Assembly: GCA_003159055.1 (NCBI GenBank)
Contig: PMLH01000185.1
Location: forward strand, 1-5,678
Direction: 5' to 3'
Source of the DNA: Myxococcales bacterium
GTDB taxonomy: Bacteria; Myxococcota; Polyangia; Fen-1088
Length of the DNA stretch: 5,678 nucleotides
Position numbers and translations under genes: made by a program. Positions 1 through 5,678 of the stretch are shown here, piece after piece. Under the pieces are notes generated by a model. The model was not told the DNA's origin. It was given only the letters and a program-made list of their open reading frames with translations, and made no database searches. Each line of letters opens with the position of its first letter. Positions within the stretch are counted from its first letter, which is position 1.

Positions 1-495
1 GTACTTGAACCACTCCTTGATCACCGACTCGTCGAGCTCGCGCGCGCCCGCGAATTCTCCGAGTAGCCGGCCGGAAATCGTGAAGTACTTGCGGTAGACC
101 GAGCGCAGAAGCTCCGCGCGCAAGACCGGCATGTTCTTCGGGTCGCCGCTGCCGATGAAGAAAGGGCACTTCTCCGCGCAGGCGCCGCAGCGGACGCAGG
201 TGTCCATGAACAGACGCAAGGTGCGCGAGGTCGCGAGCCGCTCCCGGATGCCGTCAATGACGATCTCTTTCCAATTTTTGGGCAGCTTCCAATCGTCGTC
301 GAGCGGCGACCAAGCGTGGGCGGAGGGCAGGCCGAGGCTTTCCAGGTTCTTGGGTTTGGCCGGGTGGAGAAAACCACCTGCGCTAAAGGTCGGCAAAGAC
401 GACTGCCATGGCACGCGCGGCGGTTGGTAGTCGACACGCTCGAGGTAGGCTTTCCGGTAGTAGCCTGGATCATCGGGTTTGCGTGGCGCCGCCAT
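1..495 (-). CDS. dsrK: DsrK, N-terminal part (Fe-S subunit of the DsrMKJOP complex), truncated by window edge
   Basis: This is the first 165 codons of DsrK, the cytoplasmic iron-sulfur subunit related to the HdrD heterodisulfide reductase catalytic subunit. With DsrM it moves electrons between membrane quinones and the DsrC trisulfide/thiol. The visible part starts MAAPRKPDDPGYYRKAYLER and has a polar N-terminal stretch ending in a segment LPKNWKEIVIDGIRERL. A [4Fe-4S] ferredoxin motif follows, C100-x2-C103-x2-C106-x3-C110-P, then the DsrK signature GDPKNMPVLRAELLRSVYR. The second ferredoxin motif and the C-terminal CCG-type domains expected for the family would lie beyond the left edge. The ATG is one base after the dsrM stop codon, which argues for translational coupling; the upstream GAGAAAG is only a weak ribosome binding site. 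No frameshift is seen in the visible part. Identification is firm, because both the motif and the downstream signature match the family. Confidence 0.95.
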   Translation of the reverse strand, partial: MAAPRKPDDPGYYRKAYLERVDYQPPRVPWQSSLPTFSAGGFLHPAKPKNLESLGLPSAHAWSPLDDDWKLPKNWKEIVIDGIRERLATSRTLRLFMDTCVRCGACAEKCPFFIGSGDPKNMPVLRAELLRSVYRKYFTISGRLLGEFAGARELDESVIKEWFKY

Positions 496-496
496 G

Positions 497-1507
497 TCAT
501 TCTTTCTCGACCGGCAGGCCGGCCTCGATCATGGGACCACGGAAGGCATTTTCGTAGTCGGCGTAGTGCAGAACCTCGACACGCGGATTGTTCGGGTTGA
601 CGTGGCGGCGTTCGCGGGTGCTGTTGGCGAGGGTCAGTGTGGGGCTTAGCCAAACGCCCGGCATGTGCATGAGCTTGCTGAGCGGAAAATACACGAGCAA
701 CACGCCAAGCAAGAACAGGTGCACGAGCAAGCACGCATCGGTTCTCGTTGGTAGAACCAAGACGCCATTGGCCAGACCGGTGGTGAGCTCCTTCACGGCC
801 GGCACGTCGGCGCGAACCACATGTCTTACGAGAAGTCCCGTCGTGGCCATCGCGATCAAGAGGAAGAGCGGAAAATAGTCGGCGGCGATGGAGATGTAGC
901 GCAGTCTGGCCAGCCCAAGGCGACGGCCAAACAGGAAGAACAGTGCGAGGACGAAGACCACGCTGCTCAGGTGGAGCTTGGGCAAGGTCATCTCGCCGAT
1001 CGCATCGACGCTTTCGAGCCAGGTCACGACACGGGGCACGGGCTCGAGAAACATGCGCAGGTGCCGGACAAGGATTACGGCAAGCGAGCCGTGAAACAGC
1101 GCCGCCGCCAGCCACAGCGAGCGCGTGGTTCCGTGATCCAGCGCCGGACTGAGCGATCGCGCGGTGGGCGTCGTGCGCGTCAGCGGTCGGAACAAGAGCA
1201 CGTCGAGCAGCACGCGAAGCAAGACCTGGCCGGCCGTGTGTGGATTGCGGCTGCCGTGGTGGGGAATCGAGCGCAGCGACCGTTGCTGACCCGTGGTGAG
1301 AGGAATCCGGAACGCCACCGGCGAGCGGAGCCAACCCAGGACTTTCGCGCTGAACGCGACGAGCATCGTCGGCACCGCCAGCGCGAACACGACCAGCAGC
1401 AGCGCCCAGCCGTGGCCAAGCAGCGCAGCGGCCAACACGGGCACGGCACACGCGATCAGGGCTGCGGCAAGCGCGCCGCCCAAGTGAATCGTGAGGTGTC
1501 GCCCCAT
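497..1507 (-). CDS. dsrM: DsrM, NarI-like membrane cytochrome b subunit of the Dsr complex
   Basis: A 336-residue integral membrane protein of the NarI/HdrE type, which binds heme b and exchanges electrons between the quinone pool and DsrK. Hydrophobic segments suited to membrane helices are seen at about residues 10-31, 33-56, 130-147, 180-195, 208-225 and 256-277, separated by an Arg/His-rich polar stretch at about 72-128. H139 and H149 are ten residues apart, and H263 and H281 eighteen apart. This matches the spacing of the two heme-ligand pairs of E. coli NarI (H56/H66 and H187/H205), so they are the likely ligands (inference). The C-terminal tail after about residue 295 is hydrophilic and probably cytoplasmic. 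The ATG is preceded by GAGG at 8 nt spacing and lies 16 nt after the dsrC stop; dsrK starts one base after its stop. Family assignment rests on the membrane topology, the His pattern and the position between dsrC and dsrK. Confidence 0.92.
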   Translation of the reverse strand: MGRHLTIHLGGALAAALIACAVPVLAAALLGHGWALLLVVFALAVPTMLVAFSAKVLGWLRSPVAFRIPLTTGQQRSLRSIPHHGSRNPHTAGQVLLRVLLDVLLFRPLTRTTPTARSLSPALDHGTTRSLWLAAALFHGSLAVILVRHLRMFLEPVPRVVTWLESVDAIGEMTLPKLHLSSVVFVLALFFLFGRRLGLARLRYISIAADYFPLFLLIAMATTGLLVRHVVRADVPAVKELTTGLANGVLVLPTRTDACLLVHLFLLGVLLVYFPLSKLMHMPGVWLSPTLTLANSTRERRHVNPNNPRVEVLHYADYENAFRGPMIEAGLPVEKE

Positions 1508-1515
1508 GCTGGATA

Positions 1516-1519
1516 CCTC
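1516..1519 (-). promoter_or_regulatory. Ribosome binding site of dsrM
   Basis: GAGG on the minus strand, eight bases before the dsrM ATG, inside the 16-nt dsrC-dsrM gap. It supports the chosen start and independent ribosome loading on dsrM. Confidence 0.6.
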
Positions 1520-1523
1520 GGCT

Positions 1524-1841
1524 CTACACGCAGCCGGTCGGTTTCGGCAGGCCGGCCGCTTTGCACGCGCCCTTGGCCGGACCGGTCGGGAACAGCTCGT
1601 ATACCTCGCTCAGCTTCATGTTCACTTCCTTGCACATCTTGCGAATCATGGGCGCCATGCCGAACTTCTTGTAATAGTCGCGCAGGTAATTGATCAGCAC
1701 CCAGTGCCGTTCGCCAAGCTCGGTCACGCCCTCGGTGCCGGCCAACGCGCGCGCGACGGATTCGTTCCACTTGTCGGGCTCCTGAATGAAGCCATCTTCG
1801 TCGATTTCAATCTGCGAGTCTTGAACTGTTATTGATGCCAC
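1524..1841 (-). CDS. dsrC: DsrC, sulfur-carrier protein with both redox cysteines
   Basis: A 105-residue soluble DsrC/TusE-family protein, the usual length for DsrC. In dissimilatory sulfur metabolism DsrC carries sulfite-derived sulfur as a trisulfide between its two C-terminal cysteines and passes it between DsrAB and DsrMK. The flexible C-terminal arm is complete: C93 (CysB) and the penultimate C104 (CysA), separated by ten residues, ending PTGCV. This distinguishes a true DsrC from TusE or RspA-like paralogs that lack one or both cysteines. Family landmarks include DEDGFIQEPDKWNE near the N-terminus, the RHWVLINYLRDYY helix and YELFPTGPAKGACKAAGLPK before the arm. A third cysteine, C70, lies in the helical core. 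The start codon is GTG, backed by a strong AGGAGA site 5 nt upstream, with no ATG available upstream. The first 35 nt overlap the end of dsrN, and dsrM follows 16 nt downstream, putting the carrier beside its membrane partner. Confidence 0.97.
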   Translation of the reverse strand: MASITVQDSQIEIDEDGFIQEPDKWNESVARALAGTEGVTELGERHWVLINYLRDYYKKFGMAPMIRKMCKEVNMKLSEVYELFPTGPAKGACKAAGLPKPTGCV

Positions 1842-3258
1842 AGTCGTCTCCTATTGCGATGAGGTTGAGGGGAGCTTGCAGGCGCGCCTCGTGCGCCAGT
1901 CGTAGCAAGGCCGGCGCCCACTCGGGCGTGCCAGGGGCGAATACGTGCATGTAGCTGGCAAACACGCGACTGCAGACAATGCCGTCGCGGCTGCCACCGA
2001 TGCCGACGCCTCGACGGAGCGACAGGGTGGTCGTCACGGTGTTGCTGCCGTTCGTCAGCAGAGAATAGTGAAATTCGTGGCCGCGCAGCCGCGTGCCAAT
2101 GGGGAAGAATGGATTGCGCGCGTCGACGCAGGCATCGACATAGCCATGCCCTTGCGGCCGGTCGGTCTGTTCGACAACAATCGGCAGCGCACCGACCATT
2201 GGGTGGAGACGGCCCTTGGTGACCAGCGCCGACGCCAAATACATCAGGCCGCCGCACTCGGCCCAGACCGGCAGTCCGCCTGCGATTCGATCCGCCAGGG
2301 CAGATCGGAACGGCGAGTTTGCCGACAGCGCCGATGCGTGTTCCTCGGGATAGCCGCCGCCCGCGACCAGGGCATCAATGTCAGGCAATTCCCTGTCGTG
2401 GATGGGCGAAATTGGCACCAGGGTCGCGCCGCAGGCTTCGAGGGCGGCCAGGTTTTCGGCGTAATAGAAACAGAAGGCTTCGTCCTTGAGATACCCGACG
2501 TTGAGCCTCGCGCCGGTCAGCGGCGCCATCGGTGTTGGTTGCTGATGGGGCAGCGGCGGCGCGGTGTCTGCCACTCGCCGCACCGATTCGAGATCCACCC
2601 GGTCGGCGACAGCATCGGCGATCAGGTCGAGCGCGTGTTCGCGGTCCGCGCGTTCCGCCGGCATGAGCAGCCCAAGGTGGCGCGACGGCAGCAGGCCAGA
2701 CGACAGCCTCGGAATCGCACCCAACACCGGCACCTGGGTCACGCTCGCCAACGCCTCGCGAATCAGGCGCTCTTGTCGGCTGGTTCCGACCCGATTGAGA
2801 ATCACGCCGGCGAGTGGCAGGGCGGGGTCCAGCGCCAGGCACCCGAGCACGAGAGCCGCAATGGTTCGCGTCGACTTGCTGACGTCCACCACCAGCACGA
2901 CCGGCGCCTGCACCCGCTTGGCCAGCTCGGCCGTCGAATGGCTCCCTCGCGCGTCCTGTCCGTCGAAGAGGCCGCGGTTGCCTTCGATGATTGCCAGGTC
3001 CGCGCCGTCTGCGCTTGCCAGCGATTCAATCAACGCCGAATCGGACATCAGAAAGGTGTCCAGGTTGCGGGCGCCGCAGCCTGCAGCCGCGCCAAGCCAC
3101 GCAGGGTCGATGTAGTCAGGCCCCTTCTTGAACGGCGCCACGTTGATTCCCTTTCGGCGAAATGCGCGGATGAGCCCAAGGGAAACCAGCGTCTTGCCCG
3201 CATCGCCCGCCAGACCGGCGATCACGAACCTCGGCAACGAGACGTAACCACCGGCCAT
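1807..3258 (-). CDS. dsrN: DsrN, glutamine-dependent siroheme amidase (CbiA/cobyrinate a,c-diamide synthase family)
   Basis: A 483-residue homologue of cobyrinic acid a,c-diamide synthase (CbiA). In dsr operons DsrN is thought to amidate siroheme to the siroheme amide found in DsrAB, using ATP and glutamine in the cytoplasm. The N-terminal dethiobiotin-synthetase-like domain has the P-loop AGLAGDAGKT (residues 14-23), followed by FKKGPDYIDPAWL (43-55) and the EGNRGLFDG motif (92-100). The C-terminal class I glutaminase-like domain has GGGYPEEHA (300-308), the nucleophile C335 in VWAECGGLMYL, and the likely catalytic H438 in FASYMHVF. Both domains look intact. The ATG at 3258 begins two bases after the dsrL stop. 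An in-frame upstream start at 3441 would overlap dsrL by about 180 bp and add 61 residues not typical of the family, so it is rejected. The 3' end overlaps the dsrC start by 35 nt. CbiA in cobalamin synthesis is the alternative function, but the dsr context strongly favours DsrN. Confidence 0.95.
   Translation of the reverse strand: MAGGYVSLPRFVIAGLAGDAGKTLVSLGLIRAFRRKGINVAPFKKGPDYIDPAWLGAAAGCGARNLDTFLMSDSALIESLASADGADLAIIEGNRGLFDGQDARGSHSTAELAKRVQAPVVLVVDVSKSTRTIAALVLGCLALDPALPLAGVILNRVGTSRQERLIREALASVTQVPVLGAIPRLSSGLLPSRHLGLLMPAERADREHALDLIADAVADRVDLESVRRVADTAPPLPHQQPTPMAPLTGARLNVGYLKDEAFCFYYAENLAALEACGATLVPISPIHDRELPDIDALVAGGGYPEEHASALSANSPFRSALADRIAGGLPVWAECGGLMYLASALVTKGRLHPMVGALPIVVEQTDRPQGHGYVDACVDARNPFFPIGTRLRGHEFHYSLLTNGSNTVTTTLSLRRGVGIGGSRDGIVCSRVFASYMHVFAPGTPEWAPALLRLAHEARLQAPLNLIAIGDDCGINNSSRLAD
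1847..1852 (-). promoter_or_regulatory. Strong ribosome binding site that decides the dsrC GTG start
   Basis: AGGAGA on the minus strand, five bases before the dsrC GTG and lying within the last codons of dsrN. It fixes the unusual GTG start and means that ribosomes finishing dsrN pass over the dsrC initiation site. Confidence 0.8.
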
Positions 3259-3260
3259 CG

Positions 3261-4943
3261 TTACCCCATTCCCAGGAAGCTCGAGGGGCACTCTTCGGCG
3301 CACTTGCGGCAGCCGTCGCACTTGTCGAGATTGATGCTGAAGTGATTTCCGGGGGCTGGCTTGGTGTTGCGGGAAAAACAGCCGGGGGTGCAGTACATCC
3401 AGCAGCGTTCGCAGCCGAAGCAATTGCCGCAGGAAAGGCACCGGCCTGCTTCGCGAAACACGGCCGTCGCTTCGTAGCCAGGTTCAATTTCGCTTTGCAG
3501 ATCGGCCAGGCGCTCGCGAACCGGGATCAGACGGCGGCCGAGCCGGGGCATACCGTCGTAGCACTCGAGCTTGAGGCGGCTCACTTGCAAGTCGGGCAGC
3601 TTCGTCGGTTCAGGCAGCGGGCGCCCGCGCAATTCTGCGTCGATGGACAGCGCGACCTGGCGGCCTTGCCCTATCACAACCGCGGCGAAGCTCGGCGTGA
3701 CCGCGTCGCCGCCGCGCCAGACCCGTGCTGCCTTGGTCTTTCCCGAAGCGTCGGGCTCATACTGTTCCGGATTCTCATGAAAAATGGGGCTGACGTTGGG
3801 CTTCTGCCCGAGCGCCAAGATGACGGCGTCGGCGCGCAGCTCGTAGCCCTTGCCGGCGACCGGAATCAGCGCCGGGAACCCGTTCGCGTCCTTCTCGCCC
3901 AGCTCGATCCGCTGAACGACCACGTGATCGATGCCGCCCATGGCGTCGCGAACCACCGAATCGAGGGTGGACAGAAACTCGACCGAGATGCCTTCCTCCA
4001 TCGCGTCGCGGAGATCTTCGTCGATAGTCTCGTTCTCCTGCCGGAGAAGCGTAATTTCGCCGCGTCCCCCGAGCAGTCGCGCCGACACGCGAGCGGCATC
4101 AATGGCAGTGTTACCGCCGCCGACCACCACGACGTGGCGGCCGAGGCCTGGCGGTGCTTGCTTGGCCACGTCGCGCAGAAAATCCACGGCACGGAACACA
4201 CACGCGCCTTTCGCGCCGGGGATGTCGACCGCGCGACTCGCAGCCGCGCCAGGCGCGACGAACACGGCCGCGAATTGCTGGCGGAGCTCGTCGAGACTGA
4301 TGTCGCGTCCGATCATGGTGCGGGTGCGCACTTCGACGCCGAGGCTTAGGATTCGCTCGATTTCGCCCTCGAACACGCGCGCAGGCAGACGGTAGGACGG
4401 AATCCCGTAGCGGAGCATGCCCCCGGGCTGCGGCATACCTTCGAAGATGGTGCATGCATATCCGCGGCGAACGAGTTGGTATGCGCAAGAAAGCCCGGCC
4501 GGCCCGGCGCCGATGATGGCGATTCGTTCAGTGTGAATGGGTCGGTCCGGACAGCCGGGCAAGGCCAGGCCATGCTCAAGTGCAAAGTCGCCGATGAAGC
4601 GCTCGATGGTGCCGACCGCGACGCCGCCGTCCTTCTGGTGGCGGCTGCAATTGTCTTCGCAGCGGTGCGGACAGATGCGGCCCGTGGTCGCCGGAAAGGG
4701 ATTGGTTTCGACGACCAACTGGAAGGCGCGTTCGCAAGCCTGGTCGATGGAAAGGCCCAGCTTTTCCCGCTGCGCGAGCAGGGCCACCACGCCGCGAACA
4801 TCGGTGCCCGCCAGGCACGACGACTGGCAAGGACTTGCCTTTGGTGTCGCCCGCGGCCGCAAAGTAGAGACGGCACTGCCGGAGGGCGCGCTGCCGCGAA
4901 CCTGCAGCGGCTTGACCCCTTCCCTTTTTCGCAGCAGCGCCAT
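3261..4943 (-). CDS. dsrL: DsrL, NAD(P)H-linked iron-sulfur flavoprotein (GltD-like), short variant
   Basis: A 560-residue soluble flavoprotein related to the small subunit of glutamate synthase. DsrL links the NAD(P)H pool to DsrAB: in Allochromatium it accepts electrons from sulfur oxidation, and in vitro it can also feed reductive DsrAB. Domains in order: an N-terminal cysteine region (C39, C43, C91, C95, C99) of the GltD Fe-S type; the FAD fold with IIGAGPAG (143-150) and the GGMLRYGIPSYRLP segment (174-187); the nucleotide-binding fold with VVVGGGNTAIDAARVSARLL (272-291); GGDAVTP (411-417) in the second FAD region; and a C-terminal ferredoxin-like domain with cysteines 502, 505, 508, 511, 514, 518, 522, then C542-x2-C545-x2-C548-x3-C552-P. 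The YRR-type motif after the nucleotide fold reads RQE (301-303). It is about 95 residues shorter than my recollection of Allochromatium DsrL (about 655). The start MALLRKREGVKPLQVRG lies 4 nt after the dsrD-like stop; the in-frame start at 5075 would overlap that gene by 128 nt and is rejected. Confidence 0.92.
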   Translation of the reverse strand: MALLRKREGVKPLQVRGSAPSGSAVSTLRPRATPKASPCQSSCLAGTDVRGVVALLAQREKLGLSIDQACERAFQLVVETNPFPATTGRICPHRCEDNCSRHQKDGGVAVGTIERFIGDFALEHGLALPGCPDRPIHTERIAIIGAGPAGLSCAYQLVRRGYACTIFEGMPQPGGMLRYGIPSYRLPARVFEGEIERILSLGVEVRTRTMIGRDISLDELRQQFAAVFVAPGAAASRAVDIPGAKGACVFRAVDFLRDVAKQAPPGLGRHVVVVGGGNTAIDAARVSARLLGGRGEITLLRQENETIDEDLRDAMEEGISVEFLSTLDSVVRDAMGGIDHVVVQRIELGEKDANGFPALIPVAGKGYELRADAVILALGQKPNVSPIFHENPEQYEPDASGKTKAARVWRGGDAVTPSFAAVVIGQGRQVALSIDAELRGRPLPEPTKLPDLQVSRLKLECYDGMPRLGRRLIPVRERLADLQSEIEPGYEATAVFREAGRCLSCGNCFGCERCWMYCTPGCFSRNTKPAPGNHFSINLDKCDGCRKCAEECPSSFLGMG

Positions 4944-4947
4944 GGCG

Positions 4948-5181
4948 TCATTTCTCGGGCGGAAGCACGATGTAGCTGCCGCCAAGGTACGAGTAGGTGC
5001 AGCGCTCGTCCTCGACCAGCAGTCTGATCGCTTCCTTGCACAGGTTCTTGTCGCAGCCCTCACCGAAGCGTTCAATCATCGCCTTGGTCAGATCGAGCGG
5101 CTTGAGCTGCCGTTTGCCGTGGCATTCCTTGACCAGCGCGTACATCGCGTCGGCCACGGCTTCTGCGGTCACGTTTTCCAT
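4948..5181 (-). CDS. dsrD: DsrD-like small winged-helix protein
   Basis: A 77-residue protein directly after dsrB, the classic position and size of DsrD (78 aa in Desulfovibrio). DsrD is a winged-helix protein shown to act as an allosteric activator of DsrAB in sulfite reduction. From memory, the core matches the DsrD pattern: LDLTKAMIERF aligns with the first helix, KEAIRLLVEDE with the recognition-helix region (KKILTALVNDE in Desulfovibrio), and CTYSYLGGSYIVL with the wing strands that end TTMYGL there. Divergence is considerable, and it carries four cysteines (20, 43, 48, 61), whereas I recall none in Desulfovibrio DsrD. The ATG has a very good ribosome binding site (GGAGG, 8 nt away) and starts 4 nt after the dsrB stop; dsrL follows after 4 nt. 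Small size, operon position and fold pattern all agree, but an unrelated small winged-helix protein cannot be excluded without a profile search. Confidence 0.72.
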   Translation of the reverse strand: MENVTAEAVADAMYALVKECHGKRQLKPLDLTKAMIERFGEGCDKNLCKEAIRLLVEDERCTYSYLGGSYIVLPPEK

Positions 5182-5185
5182 GAGT

Positions 5186-5678
5186 CTAGCCTCCGCCGTT
5201 CCAAGCGGGCGAGCGCCGGAGCTGCGTCGATCGCTTGTAGGTTTCCCCCGCGTGGGTGAAATCGTCGATGTGGTCGCGGGTGAAGGGAATGTTCGCCAAT
5301 CGGAAGAAGCGCGGCCAACCGATGCGGCCGATCCATTCGCCCATGCGCTCGAACGGCTTGGCGTGGGCGGCGTACAGCTCGACGATGGCTTTCACCGCGG
5401 TGGTGACTTCGGGCCAGCGCGGTGGATTGTTCGGCAAGAAGGGAATCGCCAACTTCGAGAACATGGGTTCGCTGCGCGCGTTCGAGACCTTGCCGCCGAC
5501 CCAGATCGAGACCCCGTCTTCGGGATCATTGAGCGGCATCGACGGGCAGACCGTGTAGCAGTTGCCGCAGTAGACGCACTGACCTTCAATGACTTCCAGC
5601 GACGGCTTTCCATCGACGGTGACCGGTCGGACCGCGCCGGTCGGACAGGACGCGACGGTGGTCGGGATCTCGCAGGTC
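5186..5678 (-). CDS. dsrB: DsrB, C-terminal part (dissimilatory sulfite reductase beta subunit), truncated by window edge
   Basis: The last 163 codons of DsrB, which with DsrA forms the cytoplasmic siroheme enzyme interconverting sulfite and sulfide-level sulfur bound to DsrC. The visible part begins in TCEIPTTVASCPTGAVRP and holds the inserted ferredoxin domain, with C-x2-C-x2-C-x3-CP in QCVYCGNCYTVCPSMPL. Then come the DsrB hallmarks VGGKVSNARSEPMFSK, FLPNNPPRWPEVT, the helix with KAIVELYAAHAKPFERMGEW and GRIGWPRFF, and a tail with IDDF and STQL. The WVGGKVSN, PPRWP and ERxGEWxxRIGW blocks favour DsrB over DsrA. Most of the protein, including much of the siroheme-binding core, is beyond the right edge, so phylogenetic type (reductive or oxidative) cannot be judged safely here. 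The tail RRSPAWNGGG extends a few residues beyond the usual STQFKF-like ending. Downstream, the dsrD-like gene begins after 4 nt. Confidence 0.95.
   Translation of the reverse strand, partial: TCEIPTTVASCPTGAVRPVTVDGKPSLEVIEGQCVYCGNCYTVCPSMPLNDPEDGVSIWVGGKVSNARSEPMFSKLAIPFLPNNPPRWPEVTTAVKAIVELYAAHAKPFERMGEWIGRIGWPRFFRLANIPFTRDHIDDFTHAGETYKRSTQLRRSPAWNGGG
5190..5194 (-). promoter_or_regulatory. Ribosome binding site of the dsrD-like gene
   Basis: GGAGG on the minus strand, eight bases before the ATG at 5181, overlapping the last codon region of dsrB. It is the best Shine-Dalgarno match in the window along with that of dsrC, and confirms that the 77-aa reading frame is a real gene. Confidence 0.75.

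Noticed and set aside
21..1451. 476-codon minus-strand open frame overlapping dsrK and dsrM in another frame
   Set aside because: Its product is an Arg/Ala/Pro-rich low-information sequence with no recognisable motif, and it is displaced by two clearly homologous genes in the correct frames. GC-rich DNA commonly leaves such frames open.
1545..1580. GC-rich inverted-repeat-like stretch with ggccggcc near the end of dsrC, considered as a terminator or attenuator
   Set aside because: It lies within the conserved DsrC C-terminal coding sequence, lacks a following T-run on the minus strand, and short palindromes are expected at this base composition.
1945..3345. 466-codon plus-strand open frame opposite dsrN
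   Set aside because: It is a shadow of dsrN: rich in Arg, Gln and His, without a family signature or supporting ribosome binding site. The same applies to plus-strand frames at 821-1693 and 3342-4349.
3259..3441. In-frame upstream extension of dsrN starting at 3441
   Set aside because: It would overlap the C-terminal cysteine domain of dsrL by about 180 bp. The ATG at 3258 sits just before the typical CbiA/DsrN N-terminus and immediately after the dsrL stop.
4944..5075. In-frame upstream extension of dsrL starting at 5075
   Set aside because: It lies inside the dsrD-like gene and encodes a Ser/Arg/Ala-rich shadow. The ATG at 4943 gives a DsrL/GltD-like N-terminus.
1..5678. Signs of mobile elements, CRISPR arrays, tRNA or rRNA genes, or frameshifted genes
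   Set aside because: No repeats with regular spacing, no transposase-like frames and no RNA gene signatures were seen; the window is fully taken up by continuous dsr genes with gaps of at most 16 nt.

Overview
The window is a tightly packed, single-strand (minus) segment of a dissimilatory sulfur metabolism (dsr) operon. Reading in the direction of transcription, from high to low coordinates, the order is dsrB (3' part only), dsrD-like, dsrL, dsrN, dsrC, dsrM and dsrK (5' part only). Every junction is short: 4 nt, 4 nt, 2 nt, a 35-nt overlap, 16 nt and 1 nt. Essentially the whole window is coding, and no promoter, terminator, RNA gene, repeat array or mobile element can be supported. dsrA presumably lies just past the right edge, and the rest of dsrK, possibly with dsrJOP, past the left edge.

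The parts fit one pathway. DsrAB is the siroheme sulfite reductase and DsrN is the amidotransferase thought to make its siroheme amide. DsrC carries the sulfur as a trisulfide on its two C-terminal cysteines. The membrane DsrMK module exchanges electrons between the quinone pool and DsrC. DsrD is a small winged-helix activator of DsrAB in sulfate reducers. DsrL is an iron-sulfur flavoprotein that links NAD(P)H to DsrAB, best known from sulfur oxidisers.

The main point of interest is that a DsrD-like gene and dsrL sit next to each other between dsrB and dsrN. DsrD is usually taken as a marker of sulfite reduction and DsrL as a marker of sulfur oxidation. No dsrEFH is present between dsrB and dsrC, where the classical oxidiser operon (Allochromatium type) carries it. 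The DsrL here is short (560 aa), and the YRR-type nucleotide-binding motif of its relatives reads RQE. This suggests a DsrL-2-like variant used with a reductive or reversible DsrAB.

The DNA is GC-rich with G/C-biased third codon positions. The organism is a bacterium with dissimilatory sulfite/sulfate reduction, sulfur disproportionation or reversible sulfur metabolism. From memory, dsr clusters of uncultured Acidobacteriota (peat and marine sediment genomes) combine dsrD and dsrL, so an acidobacterium is a reasonable but unproven guess. The individual genes belong to known families. What merits attention is the combination, the gene order and the sequence variants of DsrL and DsrD.
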